From Mucilaginibacter sp. (GTDB lineage Bacteria > Bacteroidota > Bacteroidia > Sphingobacteriales > Sphingobacteriaceae), in NCBI GenBank assembly GCA_025934475.1, contig JAICXZ010000012.1, forward strand, positions 1-15,316: a DNA stretch of 15,316 nucleotides, written 5' to 3'. The translations under genes were made by a program, and so were the position numbers. Below are positions 7,350-15,217 of the stretch, one piece after another. Position 1 is the stretch's first letter. Every line of letters begins with the position of its first letter. Below the pieces are notes generated by a model, which was not told where the DNA came from, made no database searches, and saw only the letters and a list, made by a program, of their open reading frames with translations.

Positions 7350-9743
7350 ATGCGACTAAGGCTAAACGGCTTAAGAAACCGCTTAAAGAAACCAAAAATA
7401 ATAATATTACCCGCTTTTTTGCTGGGTTCGCTCCTGTGGTTTTGGTTTTGCCTGCCACGGACGCTGTTCACTTACCCTACTTCGTATGTGATTGATGACG
7501 ATCGCGGGCAGTTGCTCGGCGCATCCATTGCCAGTGACGGACAATGGCGCTTCCCTTATGACACGAACGTTCCGATAAAATTCAAGCAGTGCATCATTGC
7601 GTTCGAGGATAAACGTTTTGAGCATCACATCGGCGTAGATTTCCTGGCGTTGGGCAGGGCCCTTAAGCAAAATCTAGGTGGCCGGCATGTAGTGAGCGGC
7701 GGCAGTACGCTCACGATGCAGGTTATCAGGTTGTCGACTAAAGACAAACGCACCTACTGGAATAAGATTTCGGAGATTTTTAAGGCCATGCGGCTTGAGA
7801 TCAAATACAGCAAAAAAGAAATATTGGCGATGTATGCAAGTAATGCACCCTTCGGCTCAAACGTGGTTGGTTTGGATGCAGCTTCGTGGCGTTACTATGG
7901 CCGCAGCCCTGATAAGCTTTCCTGGGGCGAAATGGCGGCTATGGCGGTGCTGCCAAACTCTCCCGCTCTTGTCCATCCCGGCAGGAACAGAAAATTGTTG
8001 TTAAAGAAGCGAAACATGCTGCTCGACAAGCTGCACGAACAGGGCGTTATCGATGCATCGACGGCATCACTGGCGAAACTCGAGCCTATCCCAGATCAGC
8101 CTTTGGCACTGCCTCAATTGGCCCATCACCTGCTGCAACGCTTTAAGGCAGATCATCTGTTGACGCCTGATAGTTTGACAAGGGTAAAGACAACGATCCG
8201 CTCCAGCTTGCAAAAGCAGGTAAATGATATTCTGGAACGTAATCATGATGTTTTGAAAGGAAATGACATCAACAATATTGCCGCCGTGGTAATCGATGTG
8301 GAAACAGGTGCCACCCTGGCTTATGCCGGCAATATATCGCATCCTGAGGATACTACGATGCAAAGCGATGTGGATGTGGTCAATGCACCACGTAGCCCTG
8401 GCAGCACGCTGAAACCCTTATTGTATGCGTCGATGCTTCACGATGGGCTGATATTACCCAATAGCCTGGTTCCGGATATCCCGACCCAAATATTGAGCTT
8501 CCATCCCAAAAACTTCGATTTGGTATATGACGGGGCTGTACCCGCTTCGCGCGCTTTATCCCGTTCGCTCAATGTCCCTGCTGTAAAGATGCTGCAGCAA
8601 TATAAGTTCGAGCGATTTTACGATTTACTGCACGAAGTTGGGATGACCACATTGAATAAGCCAGCAGATCATTATGGCTTATCCCTAATCTTAGGCGGCG
8701 GCGAAAACACGCTCTGGGAACTCAGCGGTGCTTATGCGGATATGGCACGCGTACTTAATCACTATAACGGCCCTTATAACGGCAAATACGATACTGCTGA
8801 TTTCCATAATCCCGTTTATTCGATTCAGCCGCAAAAGGAACATCATCTCGATAAAAATGGCTTATTTGACGCCGCTTCCATCTATTACACTTTCCAAGCG
8901 ATGGAAGAAGTGATGCGTCCGGGCGAGGAGATGCTATGGCAGCAATTCAGCTCGACACAGCGTATCGCGTGGAAAACAGGTACCAGCTTTGGCTTTCGGG
9001 ATGGCTGGGCCCTTGGCATAACGCCAAGATATGTGGTTGGCGTTTGGGTGGGTAATACCGACGGAGAAGGCCGTCCGGGACTTACGGGTATCAATACAGC
9101 CGCTCCTATTATGTTCCAGATATTCCGGTTGCTCCCGGTATCACGCGAATGGTTCAGGATGCCTATTAATGACATGGTGAAGATCAAAGTTTGCCACCAA
9201 AGCGGTTATCGCGCCGGAATTTATTGTGATGACGTGGATCAGATGTGGGTTCCGAAAAGTGGATTAAAAGCTCCTGTTTGCCCATGGCATCAACCCATTC
9301 ACCTCGACAATACCGGCAAGTGGCAGGTAACCGGCGACTGTATGACCCCTTCAGCGATGATCACCAAAAACTGGTTTGTGCTGCCGCCGTCTATGGAATA
9401 TTATTACAAGGCTAAGAATTATCAGTATCATGTTCTCCCGCCATACAGACCCGATTGCGCACTCGCGGTTAAAAGCAACCCGATGGAAATCATTTATCCC
9501 AAAGAAGGCGCTAAGGTTTACGTTCCTTTAGAAGTTGATGGCAAGCGTGGACGAATGGTATGTAATGCGGCACACAGGCAATCGGGTATCAAGATATTCT
9601 GGCATTTGGATGATCAATATATGGGCGAAACTACCGATTTTCACCAGATGGCATTAAATCCACCAGAGGGTCATCATAAACTTACTTTGGTAGATGCCAA
9701 TGGCAACACCACGGAAGTGAGCTTTGATATAGTGGCGAAATGA
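7350..9743 (+). CDS. pbpC: Penicillin-binding protein 1C, bifunctional peptidoglycan synthase
   Basis: It polymerises lipid II into glycan strands and has a transpeptidase domain for peptide cross-linking, acting in the periplasm. The 797 residues hold a membrane anchor (about 18-36), a GT51 transglycosylase with catalytic Glu86 in the EDKRF motif and GGSTLTMQ at 117-124, and a transpeptidase with Ser352-TLK (SxxK), Ser406-L-N (SxN) and Lys542-TG. A C-terminal PBP1C-specific domain (about 706-795) is preceded by a cysteine-rich linker (Cys615, 626, 644, 664). This domain order and length fit PBP1C rather than PBP1A/1B. The start at 7350 is the only upstream ATG that keeps the anchor. The gene is divergent from the glycosyltransferase gene, 3 bases away, so its promoter must lie inside that gene. 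The macroglobulin upstream is the usual genomic partner. Confidence 0.96.
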   Translation: MRLRLNGLRNRLKKPKIIILPAFLLGSLLWFWFCLPRTLFTYPTSYVIDDDRGQLLGASIASDGQWRFPYDTNVPIKFKQCIIAFEDKRFEHHIGVDFLALGRALKQNLGGRHVVSGGSTLTMQVIRLSTKDKRTYWNKISEIFKAMRLEIKYSKKEILAMYASNAPFGSNVVGLDAASWRYYGRSPDKLSWGEMAAMAVLPNSPALVHPGRNRKLLLKKRNMLLDKLHEQGVIDASTASLAKLEPIPDQPLALPQLAHHLLQRFKADHLLTPDSLTRVKTTIRSSLQKQVNDILERNHDVLKGNDINNIAAVVIDVETGATLAYAGNISHPEDTTMQSDVDVVNAPRSPGSTLKPLLYASMLHDGLILPNSLVPDIPTQILSFHPKNFDLVYDGAVPASRALSRSLNVPAVKMLQQYKFERFYDLLHEVGMTTLNKPADHYGLSLILGGGENTLWELSGAYADMARVLNHYNGPYNGKYDTADFHNPVYSIQPQKEHHLDKNGLFDAASIYYTFQAMEEVMRPGEEMLWQQFSSTQRIAWKTGTSFGFRDGWALGITPRYVVGVWVGNTDGEGRPGLTGINTAAPIMFQIFRLLPVSREWFRMPINDMVKIKVCHQSGYRAGIYCDDVDQMWVPKSGLKAPVCPWHQPIHLDNTGKWQVTGDCMTPSAMITKNWFVLPPSMEYYYKAKNYQYHVLPPYRPDCALAVKSNPMEIIYPKEGAKVYVPLEVDGKRGRMVCNAAHRQSGIKIFWHLDDQYMGETTDFHQMALNPPEGHHKLTLVDANGNTTEVSFDIVAK
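7393..7400 (-). promoter_or_regulatory. Candidate -7 box for the glycosyltransferase gene
   Basis: On the minus strand this reads TATTTTTG, an exact match to the Bacteroidota -7 consensus TAnnTTTG. It would start transcription about 40 bases before the glycosyltransferase ATG and lies inside codons 15-17 of pbpC. No clear TTTG -33 partner is seen at the expected distance, and the stretch is AT-rich, so chance is possible. Confidence 0.3.
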
Positions 9744-9749
9744 GTTTGT

Positions 9750-9831
9750 AGTTGGCGGTTTACAATTGGCAGTAAAAGCGATTAAAAGAGACAACTGCAA
9801 AATGCCAACCGGAAACTGCCAACTGAAACAG
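9750..9831. repeat. Inverted repeat of 7-bp units after pbpC
   Basis: Left units are GTTGGCG, GTTTACA and ATTGGCA (9751-9771). The right side has a G every 7 bases (9797, 9804, 9811, 9818, 9825) in units such as CCAACCG, GAAACTG and CCAACTG. Arm 9750-9771 pairs with 9803-9824 at 18 of 22 positions. It sits 6 bases after the pbpC stop and could act as a terminator, though no T-run follows. The build matches 6009-6088 but the unit sequence differs. Confidence 0.65.
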
Positions 9832-9863
9832 CTATCTTGCCATGAACTATTATTATAAATATA

Positions 9864-10568
9864 ATGCTCGAACAATACGATCTGCACAACATAATGGTGC
9901 TGGATATTGAAACGGTACCACAATACCGGAATCATGAGGAGGTGCCTGAGGCTATCCAAAAACTATGGGACCAGAAGACGCTTTTCACACGCAAGGATGA
10001 AACTGCGGAGGACTTCTACGGTCGTGCTGGTATCTGGGCTGAATTTGGAAAGATCATTTGCATATCCGTTGGGATATTTACCCGTGGAAAAGGCACCGGA
10101 TTGAGGGTAAAATCCTTTTATGACCATGACGAGAAGGAATTGCTGATCAAGTTCTGCGAACTACTCAATTCTCAACCTGCATCACTAATTCTTTGCGCAC
10201 ACAATGGCAAAGAATTCGATTTCCCGTACCTGTGCCGCAGGATGCTGATCAATAGTGTCAAAATCCCATCTCAGCTTGATATTTCGGGCAAAAAGCCATG
10301 GGAAGTGAATCATCTGGATACGATGGAATTATGGAAATTCGGGGACTACAAGAATTACACGTCGCTCAATCTACTTACTGCAATCTTCAATATTCCGACT
10401 CCAAAGGATGATATCGACGGCAGTATGGTTGGCCAGGTTTATTGGGTAAATAACGACCTGGAACGGATTGCAACTTATTGTCAGAAAGACGTTGTTGCAA
10501 CAGCACAACTCATCCGGCGCTATCGTGGAGAAGACTTGATAAACGATGAAAATATAGCTCTCGTTTGA
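9864..10568 (+). CDS. DEDDy 3'-5' exonuclease, PolB-exonuclease-like
   Basis: This 234-residue protein is a stand-alone exonuclease domain of the RNase H-like DEDD fold, closest to the predicted PolB-like 3'-5' exonucleases (PF10108 type). The motifs are Exo I Asp14-I-Glu16, Exo II HNGKEFDFP with Asp119, and Exo III Tyr205-CQK-Asp209, which gives the tyrosine (DEDDy) subtype; all four acidic residues are present, so it should be active on single-stranded DNA or RNA ends. No polymerase domain follows. The ATG at 9864 leaves 13 residues before the first catalytic Asp; Met11 is too close to it to be a good start. A weak -7-like TATCTTGC sits at 9833-9840. The ABC gene begins 4 bases after its stop, so the two are probably co-transcribed, though no functional link is evident. 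Confidence 0.88.
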   Translation: MLEQYDLHNIMVLDIETVPQYRNHEEVPEAIQKLWDQKTLFTRKDETAEDFYGRAGIWAEFGKIICISVGIFTRGKGTGLRVKSFYDHDEKELLIKFCELLNSQPASLILCAHNGKEFDFPYLCRRMLINSVKIPSQLDISGKKPWEVNHLDTMELWKFGDYKNYTSLNLLTAIFNIPTPKDDIDGSMVGQVYWVNNDLERIATYCQKDVVATAQLIRRYRGEDLINDENIALV

Positions 10569-10572
10569 ATAT

Positions 10573-12276
10573 ATGCTGCAGGTAAAAGATCTAAAAGTTC
10601 GATTCAAAACGCGCGACGGTTTCGTTGAAGCCGTGAAGGGAAGTTCATTCACTTTAAAAAAAGGCGAAACTGTTGGCATCGTTGGCGAATCGGGCTCAGG
10701 AAAATCGGTAACATCGCTGGCCATCATGAGGCTTCATGATCCAACAGCCACAGTTATTGAAGGCCAGCTCCTATTAAACGATACAGATATTTTAAAACTG
10801 GACGAAGACGAGATGCGTCACATACGGGGCAACCAGATCGCCATGATCTTCCAGGAGCCGATGACTTCGCTTAACCCTGTATTAACCTGCGGACACCAGG
10901 TAACAGAAGCCATCCGTCTGCATTTGGGTGTAAACAGCGAGGAAGCCAAAGAACGTGCCATACAGCTCTTTAACGAGGTGCAGCTGCCAAGACCTGAAGT
11001 GATGTTTAACAGTTATCCACATCAGATATCGGGTGGTCAGAAACAACGCATCATGATTGCCATGGCGCTCTCCTGCGACCCGGAAATACTGATCGCAGAT
11101 GAACCTACTACCGCACTGGATGTAACTGTTCAAAAGACCATTATCGAGCTATTGCAGCGACTTAAGGCGGAACGCAACATGAGCTTGATCTTCATCTCAC
11201 ACGATTTGGGTGTTGTAAGTGAGATAGCCGACCGCGTTATTGTAATGTACAAAGGCGATATTGTGGAAGAGGCTGCGACCAAAACCATATTTTCTAACCC
11301 AAAACATCCTTATACCAAGGGGTTGCTGGCCTGTAGGCCCTCGCCTGAGTATCATTTGAAAAGACTACCGGTTGTTGCGGATTTTCTCGATAGCTCCGGA
11401 AAAAATGGAACGTCAATTGAAAAGATCAGGGAACAATATGCTTACAAGCCTGAAGAGATAAGCCAGCATCGCAAAAAACTATACGAGCAAAAACCTATAC
11501 TCAAAATCAACGACCTATGTACGTGGTTCCCTGTTGGCGGAGGTTTATTCGGTAAAAAGAAGGATTATGTAAAAGCAGTCAACAAAGTAAGCTTTGACGT
11601 CTATCCGGGAGAAACTTTGGGGTTGGTAGGTGAATCCGGTTGCGGAAAATCCACATTGGGCCGAAGTATTCTAAGACTGGTAGAACCAACTTCAGGCAAT
11701 GTCAACTTCGAAAATACCGATCTGCGCAAACTTGGTAAACACGATATGCGCAACATGCGTCGCGATATCCAGATCATTTTCCAGGACCCCTACTCTTCTT
11801 TAAATCCTCGTCTTACTGTAGGCGATTCATTAATGGAGCCTTTGCAAGTGCATCAGCTTTACGAGAATAATACTAAACGAAAAAAAAGAGTACTCGAACT
11901 TTTGGAAAGAGTGAATCTGCCCGTCGAATACTTCAATCGTTATCCGCATGAATTTTCAGGAGGCCAAAGGCAGCGCATTGTGATTGCACGCGCATTGGCT
12001 TTGCATCCTAAGTTTATCATTTGTGATGAATCAGTTTCGGCACTGGATGTTTCGGTTCAAGCGCAGGTCCTCAATCTCATTCGCGAATTGCAACAGGAGT
12101 TTAACCTGACTTACATTTTCATCTCGCATGATCTTTCCGTAATCAAACATATCTCAGACCGCGTTATGGTGATGAACAAAGGCGAGATCGTAGAATCAGG
12201 TGGGCCAGATGAAATTTACTACCATCCCCAAAATGAGTACACGAAAAGACTCATCGATTCTATTCCGGGAAAGTAA
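10573..12276 (+). CDS. Fused double-ATPase ABC protein, OppD-OppF/YejF type
   Basis: It couples ATP hydrolysis to transport, very likely import of di- or oligopeptides, at the inner face of the cytoplasmic membrane. The 567 residues hold two complete nucleotide-binding domains. Domain 1 has Walker A G38-S45 (GESGSGKS), Q-loop Gln94, signature SGGQ 153-156, Walker B Asp176-Glu177 and His210; the OppD-type tail [11 protein letters not shown] (242-252) follows. Domain 2 has Walker A G353-S360 (GESGCGKS), Gln404, signature SGGQ 462-465, Asp485-Glu486 and His519. Both sites look catalytically intact. The order matches an OppD-OppF fusion. The ATG at 10573 starts the first beta strand directly. No permease or binding-protein gene is in the window, so its membrane partners are encoded elsewhere, and the substrate is inferred from family only. 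Confidence 0.93.
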   Translation: MLQVKDLKVRFKTRDGFVEAVKGSSFTLKKGETVGIVGESGSGKSVTSLAIMRLHDPTATVIEGQLLLNDTDILKLDEDEMRHIRGNQIAMIFQEPMTSLNPVLTCGHQVTEAIRLHLGVNSEEAKERAIQLFNEVQLPRPEVMFNSYPHQISGGQKQRIMIAMALSCDPEILIADEPTTALDVTVQKTIIELLQRLKAERNMSLIFISHDLGVVSEIADRVIVMYKGDIVEEAATKTIFSNPKHPYTKGLLACRPSPEYHLKRLPVVADFLDSSGKNGTSIEKIREQYAYKPEEISQHRKKLYEQKPILKINDLCTWFPVGGGLFGKKKDYVKAVNKVSFDVYPGETLGLVGESGCGKSTLGRSILRLVEPTSGNVNFENTDLRKLGKHDMRNMRRDIQIIFQDPYSSLNPRLTVGDSLMEPLQVHQLYENNTKRKKRVLELLERVNLPVEYFNRYPHEFSGGQRQRIVIARALALHPKFIICDESVSALDVSVQAQVLNLIRELQQEFNLTYIFISHDLSVIKHISDRVMVMNKGEIVESGGPDEIYYHPQNEYTKRLIDSIPGK

Positions 12277-12315
12277 GCCACAGCGCATCACAACCGAACT
12301 ATTCTTTTAAAATCG

Positions 12316-12323
12316 TATATTTG
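12316..12323 (+). promoter_or_regulatory. -7 promoter box of the DUF433 gene
   Basis: TATATTTG matches the Bacteroidota TAnnTTTG consensus exactly. Transcription would begin around 12329-12331, at or next to the ATG at 12330, implying a leaderless or nearly leaderless mRNA. No clear TTTG is found at the -33 position. The box also argues against a TTG start at 12321, which lies inside it. Confidence 0.5.
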
Positions 12324-12329
12324 AGTAGT

Positions 12330-12533
12330 ATGAATGTTGCAGAAGCAATAAGTGTTGATAAGGATATTTTAAATGGAACCCCGGTTTTCAAAGGCACACG
12401 AGTGCCGGTGAAGAATTTATTTGATTACCTCGAAGCCGGTGATTCACTGAATGATTTTTTAAACGATTTCGATTATATTTCTAAAGAGTCGTGCCTCACC
12501 GTGCTAGAAATGCATAACCATCGCAATAATTAA
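12330..12533 (+). CDS. DUF433 protein, VapB-like antitoxin candidate
   Basis: The 67-residue protein fits the DUF433 family, small winged-helix DNA-binding proteins often found as antitoxins or partners of PIN-like (DUF5615) toxins. Visible hallmarks are DILNGTPVFKGTRVPVKNL near the N-terminus, the LEAGDSLNDFLNDF segment, and a C-terminal helix (SKESCLTVLEMH). ATG 12330 is preferred over an in-frame TTG at 12321 because the TTG lies within the -7 promoter box and would add three residues outside the family's normal start. No toxin gene follows: only 78 non-coding bases separate it from rnr, and the upstream gene is a transporter ATPase. So it is an orphan in this window. It may regulate its own transcription through DNA binding, but no operator is obvious. 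Confidence 0.85.
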   Translation: MNVAEAISVDKDILNGTPVFKGTRVPVKNLFDYLEAGDSLNDFLNDFDYISKESCLTVLEMHNHRNN

Positions 12534-12585
12534 AAACCAACTTTCTGGATTTCGCATTCCTAACTTTCCATTTACCCAATCTTCG

Positions 12586-12593
12586 TACTTTTA
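12586..12593 (+). promoter_or_regulatory. Candidate -7 box for rnr
   Basis: TACTTTTA differs from TAnnTTTG only at the last base and lies 18 bases before the rnr ATG. A TTTC at 12564-12567 is a weak -33 candidate. The same octamer stands 12 bases before the four-helix-bundle gene (14790-14797). Confidence 0.3.
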
Positions 12594-12611
12594 TCATTAT
12601 AAAATCTATCT

Positions 12612-14747
12612 ATGTCTAAAAAGAAAAACAACTCCTCTATCAAGCAGGTGCTCACCCAAATGGTATTGGATGTATTTGAAAAAAGCAGAAACGCCCCACT
12701 CAATTATAAACAGGTTTCGGCCCAGCTTAATATTCACGATCAGGAATCGCGCGAGATTATCCTCGAAATACTAAAAGAAGAGGCCAAAAAGTCGGTCCTT
12801 AAAGAGGTGTCGCACGGCAAATTCCAGATGAAGGAGCTTAAAACTTTTATCGAGGGTGTGGTGGATATGACCAATGATGGCTCGGCCTACATTGTAACAG
12901 ACGATGAGGATGAAACGGATATCTACGTTGCCCCGCGTAAACTGCGAAATGCATTAAACGGTGATCGTGTTAAGGTATACGTTTATGCCAAAGGCCGCGG
13001 TCAGCGTAAAGAAGGTGAGGTGATCGAGATACTCCATCGTGCCAAAATGGAGTTTACCGGCATCGTGAAGGTTTCTGAGCGCTTTGCATTCTTTATCCCC
13101 GACGACCGCAAGATGCAGCACGATATCTTTATCCCTCTCAGCGATCTTAATGGCGCCGGAAACGGGATAAAAGCCGTAGCTGAAATTACAGACTGGCCGG
13201 CCGGCGCAAAAAACCCTATCGGGCGCATCAAACACGTATTGGGTATCCAGGGTCAGAATGACACCGAAATGAACGCCATCCTGGCGGAATACGGCTTTCC
13301 ACTCTCATTCCCGGCTGTGGTTGAACGCGAATCTGAAGAAATTCCCGATGTGATCACTCCTGAAGAAATCGCGAAGCGGAGAGATTTTAGAGAAACTTTA
13401 ACCTTTACCATCGACCCGTTTGATGCCAAGGACTTTGACGACGCTATATCCTTCAAATACTTAGAGAATGGAAATTATGAAGTCGGGGTTCATATTGCAG
13501 ACGTATCGCATTATATCCAGCCAGATTCAGCATTGGATAAAGAGGCTTTAGAAAGAGCGACATCAGTTTATCTTGTTGACAGGGTAATTCCAATGCTACC
13601 CGAAAGATTATCAAATGGCCTTTGCTCACTTCGTCCAAATGAAGACAAGTTATGCTTCGCGGCTGTATTCGAACTCAATGAAGAAGCGCACGTAGTTAAT
13701 GAATGGTTCGGCAAAACGGTGATCCACTCCGACAGGCGTTTCGCATATGAGGAAGTTCAGGATATCATCGAAAATAAATCCGAAGAGTTATCAAAAGAGA
13801 TTCACAAGTTAAACGCCCTGGCCTATAAACTGCGCGAACGAAAGTTCAAAAACGGAGCCATCAGCTTTGAGAGTACGGAAGTAAAATTTAATCTTGATGA
13901 ACATGGCAGGCCTATTGGCGTCTATATCAAGGAACGTAAAGACGCCCACAAACTGATTGAGGATTTCATGCTGCTGGCTAACCGCAAAGTAGCCGAATTT
14001 GTAAGCAAACTGGGTAAAGGCAAAAACAAATACACCTTTGTTTACCGTGTGCATGATTCGCCCAAGCCTGAAAGTCTGGCCAATTTCGCGCAGTTTGCTT
14101 CGAGGTTTGGGTATCGGATCAATACTAAGTCGGATAAGGAGATCGCAAAATCACTTAACTTCCTGATGGAAGACGTGGAAGGCAAAAAAGAGCAAAACGT
14201 GCTTACCCAGTTGGCCATTCGGTCAATGGCAAAAGCCATTTATACAACTAAAGGTTCGAGCCACTATGGGTTGGCTTTTGATCATTACACGCATTTCACT
14301 TCACCGATACGGCGCTATCCCGATGTGATGGTGCACCGACTTCTGTTTCACTACCTGCATCACGCGCAGTCCGCTAATGCTGCATTTTATGAGAAACTTT
14401 GTGAACATTGCTCGCAAATGGAGAAAAAGGCCGCTGATGCCGAACGTGCTTCGGTTAAATACAAACAAGCTGAATTCTTACAGGACCAGATCGGCAACAT
14501 TTATACAGGCATTATATCTGGCGTAACAGAATGGGGTATGTATGTCGAAATCATCGAGAACAAATGCGAAGGTATGATACGCCTGCGCGAGATAACTGAC
14601 GATTTCTATACCCTGGATGAAAAGAACTATGCGATCATTGGTCAAAGGAAAAAGAAAGTTTATCAACTCGGCGACGAGGTTAGGATCAAAGTAAAAAACG
14701 TGGATCTCACCAAGAAGCAGATAGATTTCTCGTTAGTACAGGATTAA
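12612..14747 (+). CDS. rnr: Ribonuclease R, 3'-5' exoribonuclease
   Basis: It degrades structured RNA from the 3' end, including rRNA, defective tRNA and mRNA, as part of cytosolic RNA quality control. The 711 residues have an N-terminal winged-helix domain (about 8-72), cold-shock-type RNA-binding domains (about 80-240), the RNB catalytic domain (about 255-580) and an S1 domain (about 630-708). The catalytic block TIDPFDAKDFDDA carries the magnesium-binding Asp268, Asp274, Asp276 and Asp277. FTSPIRRYPDVMVHRLL (562-578) is the conserved end of the RNB domain. The protein lacks the long Lys-rich tail of E. coli RNase R, in keeping with its shorter length. The ATG at 12612 begins the usual lysine-rich start (MSKKKNN). 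Its stop codon touches the repeat cassette at 14749. Confidence 0.96.
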   Translation: MSKKKNNSSIKQVLTQMVLDVFEKSRNAPLNYKQVSAQLNIHDQESREIILEILKEEAKKSVLKEVSHGKFQMKELKTFIEGVVDMTNDGSAYIVTDDEDETDIYVAPRKLRNALNGDRVKVYVYAKGRGQRKEGEVIEILHRAKMEFTGIVKVSERFAFFIPDDRKMQHDIFIPLSDLNGAGNGIKAVAEITDWPAGAKNPIGRIKHVLGIQGQNDTEMNAILAEYGFPLSFPAVVERESEEIPDVITPEEIAKRRDFRETLTFTIDPFDAKDFDDAISFKYLENGNYEVGVHIADVSHYIQPDSALDKEALERATSVYLVDRVIPMLPERLSNGLCSLRPNEDKLCFAAVFELNEEAHVVNEWFGKTVIHSDRRFAYEEVQDIIENKSEELSKEIHKLNALAYKLRERKFKNGAISFESTEVKFNLDEHGRPIGVYIKERKDAHKLIEDFMLLANRKVAEFVSKLGKGKNKYTFVYRVHDSPKPESLANFAQFASRFGYRINTKSDKEIAKSLNFLMEDVEGKKEQNVLTQLAIRSMAKAIYTTKGSSHYGLAFDHYTHFTSPIRRYPDVMVHRLLFHYLHHAQSANAAFYEKLCEHCSQMEKKAADAERASVKYKQAEFLQDQIGNIYTGIISGVTEWGMYVEIIENKCEGMIRLREITDDFYTLDEKNYAIIGQRKKKVYQLGDEVRIKVKNVDLTKKQIDFSLVQD

Positions 14748-14749
14748 TT

Positions 14750-14789
14750 ATTTACTGAATTATCGATTTACTGAATTATTGATTTATCA
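14750..14789. repeat. Left arm of the cassette, 8-bp units
   Basis: Five units in register: ATTTACTG, AATTATCG, ATTTACTG, AATTATTG, ATTTATCA. Alternate units are near-identical, giving a 16-bp super-period. The array starts 2 bases after the rnr stop codon. Bases 14758-14787 pair with 15186-15215. Confidence 0.75.
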
Positions 14790-14797
14790 TACTTTTA
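14790..14797 (+). promoter_or_regulatory. Candidate -7 box for the four-helix-bundle gene
   Basis: TACTTTTA, one mismatch from TAnnTTTG, sits directly after the left arm and 12 bases before the GTG start. It would give the cassette its own promoter with a very short leader. No convincing -33 element is seen. Confidence 0.3.
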
Positions 14798-14809
14798 AAC
14801 CTTATAATT

Positions 14810-15181
14810 GTGGAAAATTTCGAAAGAATAGAATTCGCAGAAGCATTTAAGAAACGCACAAAGAAATTTGTTGTAGATAATATTAAGCTTTTTCGCCAAC
14901 TACCAAAAACTGAAGAAGCAAAGATAATTGGACGGCAGTTATTGCGATCATCATCGTCTGTTGGGGCAAATTATAGAGTTGTTTGTCGGGCAAGATCACA
15001 GGCCGAATTCCACTCTAAATTGTCTACCGTTGTTGAAGAGGCGGATGAGTCAGCATTCTGGATGGAGGTCTTAATCGAAGCAGAAATTGTAAAGGAAGGT
15101 GAATTGGCTTTTTTACTTAAGGAAGCAAACGAGATTTTAAAAATTACAGCAGCGTCTCGCAAGACAGTTTCTACCAAATAA
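14810..15181 (+). CDS. Four-helix-bundle protein, S23/23S rRNA intervening-sequence (IVP) family
   Basis: The 123-residue protein belongs to the S23/IVP four-helix-bundle family (PF05635 type), first known from ORFs inside intervening sequences of 23S rRNA and related to Avd proteins of diversity-generating retroelements. Visible hallmarks are the LFRQLPKTEEAKIIGRQLLRSSSSVGANYR segment split over helices 1-2 (about 24-53), ARSQAEFHSKLSTVVEEADES (62-82), FWMEVL (83-88) and a final helix to ITAASRKTVSTK. Four amphipathic helices with many basic residues suit nucleic-acid binding, but the family's biochemical role is not settled. Length is typical and complete. The start is GTG at 14810, since no ATG lies in frame before the first helix. 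It is not in an rRNA gene here but between rnr and a biosynthetic gene, enclosed by inverted repeats. It looks A+T-richer than its neighbours, which would fit acquisition. Confidence 0.88.
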   Translation: MENFERIEFAEAFKKRTKKFVVDNIKLFRQLPKTEEAKIIGRQLLRSSSSVGANYRVVCRARSQAEFHSKLSTVVEEADESAFWMEVLIEAEIVKEGELAFLLKEANEILKITAASRKTVSTK

Positions 15182-15182
15182 T

Positions 15183-15215
15183 TCAATAAATCAATAATTC
15201 GGTAATTCAATAATT
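15183..15215. repeat. Right arm of the cassette, 8-bp units
   Basis: Units in register are TCAATAAA, TCAATAAT, TCGGTAAT and TCAATAAT (15183-15214). Bases 15186-15215 are the inverted copy of the left arm; mismatches fall at 15201 (G-U in RNA), 15206 and 15209. It starts 2 bases after the IVP stop codon and ends 3 bases before the next ATG (15218). Confidence 0.75.
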
Positions 15216-15217
15216 TA

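Noticed and set aside
9654..9959. Minus-strand open frame across the pbpC-exonuclease spacer
   Set aside because: It overlaps the ends of two firm genes and the iterated repeat, and its translation shows no protein-like motif.
10371..10727. 118-codon minus-strand open frame across the exonuclease-ABC junction
   Set aside because: It is antisense to the Exo III motif and Walker A region, both conserved on the plus strand; a shadow.
12321..12329. TTG start adding three residues to the DUF433 protein
   Set aside because: The TTG lies inside an exact -7 promoter box, so it would not be in the transcript; ATG 12330 fits the family start.
14225..14240. AATGGC/GCCATT hairpin inside rnr
   Set aside because: Short, within conserved RNB coding sequence, with no sign of regulatory use.
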